Positions 10,801-18,347 of a stretch of DNA of 64,000 nucleotides are shown in pieces. Where the stretch lies: positions 6,572,001 to 6,636,000 of the forward strand of contig NZ_CP071872.1 in the NCBI RefSeq assembly GCF_022647665.1, given 5' to 3'. Below the pieces are notes generated by a model. The model made no database searches. It worked only from the letters and a program-made list of their open reading frames with translations, and was not told the DNA's origin. Every line of letters begins with the position of its first letter. The stretch's first letter is position 1. Source of the DNA: Streptomyces formicae (GTDB lineage Bacteria > Actinomycetota > Actinomycetes > Streptomycetales > Streptomycetaceae). The translations under genes were made by a program, and so were the position numbers.

Positions 10801-13800
10801 GACTTCTACGGCAAGAAGACCACCACGGCGTACACCCCGGCCACCGGCGAGGTGCCCACCACCACGGTGGTCACCAACCCGCTGGGACACACGATCACCA
10901 CGGTCTCGGACCCGCTGCGCGCCCAGCCCCTTTCGGTCACTGATCCCAACAACCGGGTCACCACGACGGCGTACGACCCTCTGGGCCGAGTGACCAAGAT
11001 CTGGACCCCGGCCCGCTCGGCCACCACGTATCCAGATTCCCCGAGCCACACCTTCGGGTACACCGTCCGTAACGACGGCCCCAATGTGGTCACCAGCAGC
11101 GCGCTGGACCACAACTCCGTCTATAAAAACTCGTACGTCATCTACGACGGCCAGCTGCGCGTTCGGCAGAGCCAGTCCCCCTCGCCCGACGGTGCGGGCC
11201 GCCTGGTCAGCGAGACTTTCTACGACACCCGCGGCCTGGCCTGGCGTACCTCGGGCACCTTCTTCGCCACCGGCCAGGCGGAACCCGTCCTGGTCACCGG
11301 CCAGGAGCTGAACTACCCGGCGTCCACGGACACCGAGTACGACGGCGCCGGCCGGATCACCGCGGTCATCGCACGCAAGTTCGGCGACGAGACCAGGCGG
11401 ACCACCACCACGTACACCGGGGACTCGACCACGATCGTCCCGGAGCAGGGCGGCACCGCCACCACGACGCTGACCGACGCCAAGGGCCGCAACACCGAAG
11501 TCCGGCACTACACCAACACGGACCGCACGGCCTTCCTGGCGACGAAGTACGCCTACAACAAGCGGGGCATGCTGGAGCAGGTCACCGACCCCTCCGGCGC
11601 GGTCTGGAAGTACGGCTACGACATCCGCGGCAGGCAGAACCACATCGAGGACCCGGACAAGGGTATATCGGACATCACCTTCGATGCGGGCAACCGGGCC
11701 ACGGACATCAAGAACGCCCGCGGCATCACCCTGCACACCGACTATGACGAACTCGGCCGCAAGACCGCGCTAAAACAGGGCAACACCGCCCTGGCCACCT
11801 GGACCTACGACACCGCCACCGGCGGCAAAGGCAAGCCTGCGAAAGCAACCCGGTGGATCGGCGGCCTCGCCTACGAGCAGTCCATCACCACTTACAACAG
11901 CCTCTACCTGCCGGTCATCACCCAGATGACCATCCCGGCTGCTCCGGAGAACGGCGCACTGGCGGGCACCTACAAGTGGACCACCAGCTACAACCCCAAC
12001 ACTGGTCAGGCGATGTGGGTCCAGCAGCCCGCGATAGGTGGACTGCCGTCGGAGAAGATCACCAACACCTACAACGCCGCCGGCGGCCAGCTGGACACCG
12101 TCGGCGCGGGTACCGACCCGCTGATTTCGGCGATGACGTACGACCACTACGGCCGGGCGATCCGGGCGGAGTACAGCGAGTTCGCTAAGCACCTGTGGAA
12201 GTCGTTCGAGTACGACGAGCACACCGGAGCGGTGACCCGCACGGTCACCGACCGCGAGCTGGCACCGCAGCGCATGGACGACACCCGCTACACCTATGAC
12301 CCGAACGGCAACATCACCTCGGTGAAGACCGTCTCGGGCCAGGACGCACAGGCGGTGACCGACACACAGTGCTTCACCCTCGACGCGCTGCGCCAGATCA
12401 CAGAGGCGTGGACGGTTGCGCCGGGAGTCGCCGAAGGCTGCGCGGCGGCTCCGTCTGCGGCCACCGTGGGTGGCCCGGACGCGTACTGGACGACATACAC
12501 CTACGGTCCGACGGGTAACCGGAAGACCGAAATCCAGCACAGGACGCCGTCCGGTCCGACCGGTGACATCACCCGTATCTACGCGGACCCGGTCGCGGGC
12601 AAGCACGCCCTGACCTCGGTCAGCCAGTCCGGCCCCTCGGGCTCGCTGACCGAGTCGTACCAGTACAACGAGACGGGTGCGACCAAGAGCCGGAAGATCG
12701 GTACGGCGGCCGAGCAGACCCTGGAGTGGGACTCCGAGGGCCACCTCGCGAAGACCACCCAAGGCACTCTGGTGACCGGCTACACCTATGATGCCGACGG
12801 CGACCGGCTCACCCGTACCGACTCGGCGGGCACCACCCTGTACCTGCCAGGCGGCAACGAGCTGAAGCTGGCCAAGGACGGCACGGTCACTGGCACCCGC
12901 TACTACAGTGCCGGTGACACCAAGGTCGCCATGCGGACCGGTGGCAAGCTGACCTTCCTGCTGTCCGACCACCACGGCACCGGCACCACCCAGGTCGACG
13001 CCTCGACCCTGGCGATCACCCGCCGCAAGACGGCCCTGTTCGGCGGACCGCGTGGCCCCCAACCCACCACCTGGCAGGGCGACCGGGGCTTCGTCGGCGG
13101 AGTCCGGGACGCTGACACCGGGCTGACCCACCTAGGGGCACGCGAGTACGACCCGTCGATCGGCCGGTTCATCTCGGTGGACCCGGTGATGGACCTCACC
13201 GACCCGCTCCAGCTGGACGGCTACGGCTACAGCCACAACAACCCGATCACGCGCAGCGACCCATCGGGACTCTACGACCCGGACGAGCGAGCGTACTGCC
13301 TCAAGAACCCCTCGCGCTGTGAAGGCGGCAAGCTCAAGCACGTCGACCCGGGCAAGGCTCTCACTGCCGATACGGACGGAAAGGGCAACGTAACCAAGGT
13401 CTACGACAAGCAGGGCGTGCCGCACCACATCACCACCAAGTCGGACGGTGACACCGCGGACATGGCGCTCAAGACCATCAACGACGACCTGAGGCGGGCT
13501 GGGCTTTATTACGACCCTAAGACCGGCAATGGCGTGCAATACCTGCTCCAGGACGACAGCCAGGCGAACGACAAGAACAACAACACCCTGGCGAAGAAGG
13601 CCCCGCTGAAGGACGCCGACGGCAACCCCGTCAAACCCGGAACCACCTGTGACTTCATCAAGGTGACCTGGAAGAACGGGCAGGTCGTGGATGTGGATAC
13701 GGCCGATGCCACCGGTTCCGACCCCAAGAAGGCGGTCACGGCGAACGCGAACACCATCCACAATAAACTGAAGAACCAGTCGAACAATGTGATCTTCGTG

Positions 13801-14157
13801 GCCGAGAATATGGAGCAGGCCCAAGAGTACGCCAACCACTTCGCCGGCAACCCTAACGTGCGGGTGATCTATCCCGCCGGAGACTTCGACAGCCGACGGA
13901 TCGCTCCGCCCACGCCGCCGACGCCCAAGGTAACGGCCAAGCCGAGTGCGCCTAAGGGTCCGAAGGTCCATGTCGGGCTGCCCGTCATCAGTGGCGCCTT
14001 CGCCGTGGCACAGGCACCCGGCTACATCCGCGACTACGGCTGGGGCCACGGATTGTGGGAGATGTTCGAGGACACCTGCGATCCGCTGGACACGATGGAC
14101 GACTCGATGGTCGACCCCTGGTACGACGCGTCCCAGGACCCAGCCAACTGGGCCTGA
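7804..14157 (+). CDS. Rhs/YD-repeat polymorphic toxin protein
   Basis: I start this at GTG 7804, with GAGGGG six bases upstream and a signal peptide directly after it; the frame is open to ATG 7693, which has no ribosome site. The product is 2117 residues. A signal peptide (about 1 to 28) is followed by a SpvB-like region (GALSWNYPIQSPAVPGG...), many YD repeats (YDPNGNITS, YDADGDRLTRT, YDIRGRQ), then the Rhs core closing motif LGAREYDPSIGRFISVDP near residues 1776 to 1793 and DPSGLYD near 1820. Everything after this is the variable tip: a segment like CdiA-type nuclease tips (VIFVAENMEQAQEYANHF, NVRVIYPAGDF), a Pro-rich linker and an acidic Trp-containing tail. Such proteins deliver the tip into neighbours on contact. 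A strong hairpin follows the stop. Confidence 0.9.
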   Translation: MRRIRKHGLSVLVASAVLVGVLPAVAVAADEPLDRPKLKQPKAVAVEKVAIGGKKRPDAAAANSWKKTALKASWPGAGSADVSLAPGGRAGSLPVSVTTAMPTAKKTPLAENAAKGRTPARVKVSVAAREAARKAGIEGMLLTVGRTDGVKEAAPAKVVVDYNAFRGAYGGDWAARLRLVQLPACALTTPGDAKCRIQKPLATTNEVRSGKLSAQVMAAPAATVLAATAEAGGSSGDYKATPLEASSAWSAGGSTGALSWNYPIQSPAVPGGLQPGIEIGYNSQAVDGRTAASNNQPSWIGDGWSYEPGFIERKYKSCEDDKDGGTNTTKRFDQCWFTDNAVLHLGGKSTELVYEAGKGWHPEADSGEKVEKLNGAANGDGGTAGVDGVGEHWKVTATDGTQYFFGLNRLPGWKDNGTAADDPETNSTWTAPVFGNQSGEPCYNASFTSGWCQQAWRWQLDYVVDTHDNAMAYYWNTEKNNYGRAFDESTGKGTVTPYTRGGWLDRIDYGLRSDAVYTGKPMGQVTFGVTERCLSNCTTFDEANAANWPDTPFDQYCKDGSTECKDQFAPTFWSRKRLTSITTKVLTGGVHKEVDTWTLAQDFPASGDGISTPMWLKSIQRTGKAGGTATLPPVTFTGEQRPNRVDKTGDGLAPFIRLRMSQITTESGGTIGAYYSQQDCTPENLPPADGTNTTRCFPVKWAFEGQTAQLDWFNTYVVTQVVEGDNLVESPDKVTSYAYLDGAAWAKSTDEFTKAEDRTYSVPRGYGRVQTRTGAASDPRTLTETRYFRGIDGTQVTDYAGVAVTDRDQFAGLPRASATFNGDDTTKLVSATSSTPWRSAAIATRTRAGLPALVSYKTGIEKEETLTTVSGGQRKTLLTRTFDSYGMVTQTSDLGDTARTGDESCTTAHFARNTAAHLLNRVYRTEVVAGACGSAISRPADVISDNRSYFDGSTTLGAAPTKGDVTRLEQINGTGTGYDVTSITPVADYDIYGRPLSTTDFYGKKTTTAYTPATGEVPTTTVVTNPLGHTITTVSDPLRAQPLSVTDPNNRVTTTAYDPLGRVTKIWTPARSATTYPDSPSHTFGYTVRNDGPNVVTSSALDHNSVYKNSYVIYDGQLRVRQSQSPSPDGAGRLVSETFYDTRGLAWRTSGTFFATGQAEPVLVTGQELNYPASTDTEYDGAGRITAVIARKFGDETRRTTTTYTGDSTTIVPEQGGTATTTLTDAKGRNTEVRHYTNTDRTAFLATKYAYNKRGMLEQVTDPSGAVWKYGYDIRGRQNHIEDPDKGISDITFDAGNRATDIKNARGITLHTDYDELGRKTALKQGNTALATWTYDTATGGKGKPAKATRWIGGLAYEQSITTYNSLYLPVITQMTIPAAPENGALAGTYKWTTSYNPNTGQAMWVQQPAIGGLPSEKITNTYNAAGGQLDTVGAGTDPLISAMTYDHYGRAIRAEYSEFAKHLWKSFEYDEHTGAVTRTVTDRELAPQRMDDTRYTYDPNGNITSVKTVSGQDAQAVTDTQCFTLDALRQITEAWTVAPGVAEGCAAAPSAATVGGPDAYWTTYTYGPTGNRKTEIQHRTPSGPTGDITRIYADPVAGKHALTSVSQSGPSGSLTESYQYNETGATKSRKIGTAAEQTLEWDSEGHLAKTTQGTLVTGYTYDADGDRLTRTDSAGTTLYLPGGNELKLAKDGTVTGTRYYSAGDTKVAMRTGGKLTFLLSDHHGTGTTQVDASTLAITRRKTALFGGPRGPQPTTWQGDRGFVGGVRDADTGLTHLGAREYDPSIGRFISVDPVMDLTDPLQLDGYGYSHNNPITRSDPSGLYDPDERAYCLKNPSRCEGGKLKHVDPGKALTADTDGKGNVTKVYDKQGVPHHITTKSDGDTADMALKTINDDLRRAGLYYDPKTGNGVQYLLQDDSQANDKNNNTLAKKAPLKDADGNPVKPGTTCDFIKVTWKNGQVVDVDTADATGSDPKKAVTANANTIHNKLKNQSNNVIFVAENMEQAQEYANHFAGNPNVRVIYPAGDFDSRRIAPPTPPTPKVTAKPSAPKGPKVHVGLPVISGAFAVAQAPGYIRDYGWGHGLWEMFEDTCDPLDTMDDSMVDPWYDASQDPANWA

Positions 14158-14194
14158 TCCCGAGGACTGGAGCCTGACCTCCAGTCCATGACAA

Positions 14195-14244
14195 AGGCGG
14201 GGTGTCCGCCCTCCGGCTGCTGCCGGAGGGCGGACACCCCGCCT
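14195..14244. terminator. perfect 22-bp hairpin terminator between convergent genes
   Basis: A perfect 22-base-pair stem (AGGCGGGGTGTCC... and complement) with a six-base CTGCTG loop lies 38 bases after the Rhs stop and ten bases from the stop of the convergent small gene. It can serve both strands. Confidence 0.9.
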
Positions 14245-14253
14245 CGTGCGTTC

Positions 14254-14640
14254 TCAGCGGCCGGGACGGTCCGTGCGGTCGAGGACGCCGGTCCTGGTGT
14301 CCCGGAAGGACCTGCGCCGGGTTCGTGGCAGCGGTACCTCGGTCAGCTTGCTGTCGTGGAGCATCCACAGCCCGAAACAGTCGTCGTCCTCGTCGCGGAG
14401 GAGGACCTGCACCGACCACGGGTCGGGCCACGGAACGGATTCGAGCTGCCCAAACAAGCCCTCCCAGGCCCGCTGGCGGACGTACTGGGCCACCCAGGTG
14501 TAGCAGTCATCGGACGGCATCTGTGATCCATCGAACATACCATCGTCGACACGGGTGAAGTCCCCGTTCGGCCGGGTAAGGGCTTCCATCACCTTCTCAG
14601 CACCCCGCGCCAACACGATGATCTCGGTGTATCTGCTCAT
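14254..14640 (-). CDS. small hypothetical protein, possible immunity factor
   Basis: A 128-residue soluble protein starting at ATG 14640 (MSRYTEIIVLARGAEKVMEAL). The frame extends further upstream but that part looks non-coding. It is rich in Asp/Glu and Trp (WPDPWSVQVLLRDEDDDCFGLWML), a composition often seen in immunity proteins, which act as acidic mimics. It directly follows the Rhs toxin gene but on the opposite strand, so it would not share the toxin transcript, which is atypical for an immunity gene. I do not recognise the family, and no strong ribosome site is seen. An unrelated Streptomyces hypothetical is equally possible. Confidence 0.6.
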   Translation of the reverse strand: MSRYTEIIVLARGAEKVMEALTRPNGDFTRVDDGMFDGSQMPSDDCYTWVAQYVRQRAWEGLFGQLESVPWPDPWSVQVLLRDEDDDCFGLWMLHDSKLTEVPLPRTRRRSFRDTRTGVLDRTDRPGR

Positions 14641-14649
14641 GCAGAGAGT

Positions 14650-15805
14650 ATGCCCCCTGCTGGGACCCACTTCCCCCGGCGGAAACACCGCATCCCCGTC
14701 CCCACCATGGTGATCACGATGGCACCTATGGGACGGCTCTCCGCCGCCGCTCAAGGTGACGGCAACGCCCGGACCGCCGAAGCTCCGAAGGTTCGCGTCG
14801 AGCTACCGACCTTCAGCGGCGCCCTCGGTGCGCGTGAATACGACCCGATCACAGGCCGGTTCATCAGCGTCGACCCAGAGATCGACCTGAACGATCCGCA
14901 GCAGTCACACGGCTACACCTACGGAAACAACAACCCCGTCACCAACAGCGACCCCACGGGCAGAATGCTTGAGGAGTGCCACCAGGGGCTGATCGAGTGT
15001 GAAGGTGGCATGCCCGTGCTCCCCGACGATGACCCGGCACCCCCACCGCCATCGGGCGGCGGCGACCCGATCGAGGACTTCGTCAACGAGGTGATTGACT
15101 CAGGCTGGGGCACCCAGCCAGCCGGATCGCAGCGGAAGTTCTTTAATGTCGGGAAGGGTGCGAACCGCGGCGTTATCCGCATCACGTTCTACATCCACAC
15201 CAAGGAGGCCATGCTCGGCATGCTGGTTGGCGACAATCGTAAAGCCTCGGTAGACCCGCATGCGCCCTATCGGATGTCGCTCTTCTGGAACACCGAATCT
15301 GGCGAGTGCAGCTTCACCGTTGCTGCCTCGCACACGCCGACCACGGAAAGGCTGATTGGTGGCGATACGGGGCATCTCCAACAGCCGAGAACGGTGCCAG
15401 TGCCTGGAAGGATGATCCCGGCAAATCCGCTGAAGGTGGGTGGCATTTCGGGCGACACCTGGGGGGGGTGACAATATCCTGGACTACGACAACATGGGAA
15501 AGAAGTCCACACCGGGTCAGCTGGATCTAGGGGTCCATGCAGTCAACAGCTTGGCGAATTTCTTTGCTGTGGACAACGACCTCAAGATCAAAGCAACAAA
15601 GACTTCAGTCACGGTGACCAGGTCGGGAGACGCCTACCCTGACATGGAAGTGGTCCAATACCGCTCCAACCAGTCGCCACGTACTATTGCCACAGATTCA
15701 ATGGCCGATGAGAGCGGCATGGACTCCATGCCTATCAGCTCAATCTGGGGCAATCCGAAGATCAATAAGACCTGGACGGATGGACGATGCGTGAGGGGTT
15801 GCTGA
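14650..15805 (+). pseudogene. orphan Rhs tip (core motif plus toxin domain), frameshifted
   Basis: The frame carries a second Rhs closing motif (LGAREYDPITGRFISVDPEI, then NPVTNSDPTG) without any YD repeats. A new C-terminal domain follows that is unlike the tip of the large Rhs protein, with Pro-rich linker DDDPAPPPP. At a run of eight Gs (about 15463 to 15470) the frame hits TGA; deleting one G lets it continue (GGDNILDYDNMGKKSTPGQ...) to a stop at 15803 to 15805, restoring about 150 residues after the core motif plus 110 more. The segment before the core (APKVRVELPTFSGA) resembles the extreme tail of the large Rhs tip. This is a displaced tip cassette. The shift could be real decay, slippage or a sequencing error. 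Confidence 0.75.
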
Positions 15806-16225
15806 TGCCGGTCGTCGACAAACCGGCTGGCCCCGGCTTGGGCCGTGTGCTGGCTAGGGTGGGGCAGTGCGTCCTGACGTACCTCCCTATCCACGTTGCC
15901 GCTTGGGTACTTGTTGCCCTGGTGGTTCCGTGGGGCGATTCAATTGCCCAAATCGTGCGACTAGGCTTGGGCATGCTCCTTGTGATTCGGCACTCCCACG
16001 CTGCTCCTTGTGATCTGCGCAGGGTTGGCCCACACACAGATGGATATCATCCGTTTTCGGATCGCTATGGGTGCACCTGTACTGGTCTTCTGCTGGCCGC
16101 TCTTGGGTGCCAGTTCAGCTGAACCATTGCTGATCCAAGTCGTTGCGCAACTCGCCTTCGTATGGCTGATGCCGGCGCCACTCGTACCGGAGAACTGGAA
16201 GAGGCAGGTTGTAATCATTCCGTAA
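15805..16225 (+). pseudogene. small membrane protein, probable immunity gene, broken by a 28-bp insertion
   Basis: ATG 15805 overlaps the stop of the orphan toxin tip (TGATG) and has GAGGGG seven bases upstream, the arrangement expected of a toxin-immunity pair. The product begins MPVVDKPAGPGLGRV and has a hydrophobic segment (YLPIHVAAWVLVALVVPW). The frame breaks near 15987. A 12-base direct repeat GCTCCTTGTGAT occurs at 15975 and again at 16003, 28 bases apart. Removing one 28-base unit restores LLVICAGLAHTQMDII and further hydrophobic segments (VLVFCWPLLGAS, LAFVWLMPAPLV) to the TAA at 16223. An intact version would have about 130 residues and roughly four membrane helices. No family was recognised. 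Confidence 0.65.
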
Positions 16226-16273
16226 GCGAATGGCGCGCCGGGAGAAGCACTTCCTGGGGCGCCATTCGCTTAC
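16222..16273 (+). terminator. terminator after the broken immunity gene
   Basis: A perfect 15-base-pair stem (GTAAGCGAATGGCGC with its complement) with a 22-base loop starts within the last codons of the membrane pseudogene. It would end the toxin-immunity transcript. Confidence 0.8.
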
Positions 16274-16589
16274 TGGAATACGGTTCCCTGAGGTCAGCCA
16301 CATGACTCTATCGTGTGCGGCTACTCCATCAATTCACGTCTTCGGCACTGCGAGTGCTCATTTTAGCAATGAGCGGGTCGATCAGGGAAATTGTCCACAC
16401 GCTGCTGAGGTGTCTGGTGAACTGAAGGAATTGACGGAAGACTCGGTCGAGTCGGCACGTGCGAGTGCATGGATTCCACTTATTGAGGATGAGGCGGCGT
16501 TACGCAATATTGCGTACCACCGTGTCGTACCGATCCTGAATGTGGTCTTCCTTTACCTTTCCATTCTTTGCCTGCCGTAAGAACGTCCT
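16274..16589. other. decayed region without a recognisable gene
   Basis: About 316 bases between a terminator and the next Rhs remnant. Composition is less GC-biased than true genes here. A 116-codon open frame exists but has no similarity I can see and no ribosome site. Confidence 0.5.
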
Positions 16590-16890
16590 AAGGTCTCGAT
16601 CGGCAAGAGGGAGGACGACAACGCGGCGGGCAAGACCACCCTGGACAAGGACGCGCAGGGAACAGACCCGCACGATCATCTTCGTCGCCCAGGACATGGC
16701 GCAGGCGACGGGGTACGCCGACTACTACCAGAGCAACCCGAACGTCCGGGTGATCTACCCGGCCGGGGACTTCGACACGCACCGTACTCCGGTGCCCCCG
16801 CCGCCGCCCGAGGTGACGGCCAAGCCCGGACCGCCGAGAGCTCCGAAAGCTCGTGTCAGGCTGCCGATTGTCAGCGGCGCACTCGCCTAG
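16590..16890 (+). pseudogene. internally deleted remnant of an Rhs toxin tip
   Basis: Translated segments match the tip of the large Rhs protein in order. DDNAAGKTTLDKDAQG (about 16613 to 16660) parallels its NNTLAKKAPLKDADGN. In another frame, TIIFVAQDMAQATGYADYY, then NVRVIYPAGDFDTHR and the Pro-rich tail ending RLPIVSGALA, parallel VIFVAENMEQAQEYANHF, NVRVIYPAGDFDSRR and LPVISGAFA. The stretch between the two matching parts, holding the middle of the toxin domain, is deleted, and the two parts are out of frame. An IS701-family element is inserted at the end, at CTAG 16887 to 16890. This is a dead copy of the same toxin type. Confidence 0.8.
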
Positions 16891-18340
16891 TACTCCAGTC
16901 TGGTTTCGCGATCTTGTGGCTGTACCTGGTTGGGAGCGGGTACGGCCACCGCGTGATCATCGGTTGGTGTGTGGACAAACGAAGATCGTGCGGTGGCCGC
17001 GGGCCATAGCGTAGACCCTGCCCGCTGGCGGGAGATGTTCGGCCTGGTCATGGCTCGGATCGCGGGCCGCTTCGGCCGAGTTGAGCCGAGGGCGAGTGCC
17101 CGGGCCTATCTGCTTGGGCTGCTGTCGCAGGCGGAGCGGAAGAACTGCTGGCAGCTGGCCGAACAGGCCGGGCACATCCGGCCGGGGCCGATGCAACGGC
17201 TGCTGCGCTACGCCCGCTGGGACGCCGATGCCGTCCGTGACGATGTCCGCGTCTACGCCGTCGACCACCTCGGCACCGACGGCGGTGTGCTGATCGTGGA
17301 CGAGACCGGCTTCGTGAAGAAGGGCCGGGCTTCGGCAGGGGTCCAGCGGCAGTACACCGGCACCGCCGGGCGCATCGAGAACTCCCAGGTCGGCGTCTTC
17401 CTCGCCTACGCCACCAGCCGGGGACGGGCGTTGATCGACCGCCGGCTCTACCTGCCCGAGCAGTCCTGGTGCGGCGATCTGAAGCGCCGCCAGGCGGCCG
17501 GGATACCCGAGACTGTGCAGTTCGCGACCAAGCCCCGCCTGGCCTGGGAGATGATCGCTGCCGCGCTGGACGCCGGGGTGGAGGCAGCGTGGGTGACCGG
17601 CGATGAAGCCTATGGGCAGGACCCGCAGTTGCGTGCCGCCCTGGAGGCACGCGGGACCGGCTACGTGATGGCCGTCGCCTGCTCGACGCGGGTGCGGATC
17701 AACTCAGGCCGCACCCCCGTCCGCGCGGACACCGTTGCCGACCGATTGCCGGCCAATGCTTGGCAGAGGCAGAGTGCGGGCCCCGGCGCGAAGGGCCCGC
17801 GCTACTACGACTGGGCCTGGGTCCACATCGGCACCGGCGAACACCGCCACCTGCTCGTCCGCCGCAACCGCACCAGCGGTGAACTGGCCTTCTACTTGTG
17901 CTGGTCACCCACCACGGTCACCCTTGCGGAACTCGTCCGCGTCGCCGGCGTCCGCTGGAGCGTCGAGGAGTGCTTCCAGGCTGCGAAAAGCCAAGTCGGA
18001 CTCGACCACTACCAGGTCAGGCACTGGACCTCATGGCACCGGCACATCACACTCGCCATGCTCGCCCTGGTCTTCCTGGCGGCCGTCGCCGCCGACGCGG
18101 CCCCGAAGCGGCCCACCGATCCGCACCGCCCAGCCCGCAGCCGCGAACCGATCTCCTTGACCGTCCCGGAGATCCGCCACCTGCTCACCACCGTCTTCGG
18201 CCCACCGGCCGTGACTGCAGCCAGGCTACTGAGCTGGTCAACCTGGCGCAGACACCACCAGGCAACAGCCCGATACAGCCACTACCGACGACGGTCAGCC
18301 GACGAGACCGGCGGATAGATCACGAAACCGCACTGGAGTA
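16891..18340 (+). mobile_element. IS701-family insertion sequence, complete
   Basis: A 1450-bp element with 23-base imperfect inverted repeats: TACTCCAGT...GATC at 16891 to 16913 and its complement at 18318 to 18340, with three mismatches. It is flanked by a direct CTAG at 16887 to 16890 and 18341 to 18344. A four-base YTAR duplication is the known signature of IS701 insertion. It contains one transposase gene. It lies immediately left of the IS4-family element. Confidence 0.92.
16969..18318 (+). CDS. IS701-family DDE transposase
   Basis: A 449-residue transposase that cuts and joins the ends of its own element. The three expected acidic residues sit in recognisable contexts: VDETGFVKKG, VTGDEAYGQDP and WSVEECFQAAKSQVGLDHYQVR, the last being the typical E region. 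The N-terminal part resembles the DDE_5 superfamily start (RGFGRVEPRASARAYLLGLL-like). Length is normal for the family. GTG 16969 is taken as the start; it lies 78 bases inside the left inverted repeat. ATG 17035 is an alternative. The frame is intact, so the element may still be active. Confidence 0.9.
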   Translation: MWTNEDRAVAAGHSVDPARWREMFGLVMARIAGRFGRVEPRASARAYLLGLLSQAERKNCWQLAEQAGHIRPGPMQRLLRYARWDADAVRDDVRVYAVDHLGTDGGVLIVDETGFVKKGRASAGVQRQYTGTAGRIENSQVGVFLAYATSRGRALIDRRLYLPEQSWCGDLKRRQAAGIPETVQFATKPRLAWEMIAAALDAGVEAAWVTGDEAYGQDPQLRAALEARGTGYVMAVACSTRVRINSGRTPVRADTVADRLPANAWQRQSAGPGAKGPRYYDWAWVHIGTGEHRHLLVRRNRTSGELAFYLCWSPTTVTLAELVRVAGVRWSVEECFQAAKSQVGLDHYQVRHWTSWHRHITLAMLALVFLAAVAADAAPKRPTDPHRPARSREPISLTVPEIRHLLTTVFGPPAVTAARLLSWSTWRRHHQATARYSHYRRRSADETGG

Positions 18341-18347
18341 CTAGCCT

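Noticed and set aside
8506..11736. A 1076-codon open frame opposite the Rhs gene
   Set aside because: It is antisense to clear YD-repeat coding and has the Gly/Val/Arg-rich composition of a GC-bias shadow, with no domain.
16230..16580. A 116-codon plus-strand frame after the broken immunity gene
   Set aside because: It starts inside a terminator hairpin, has no ribosome site and no similarity.
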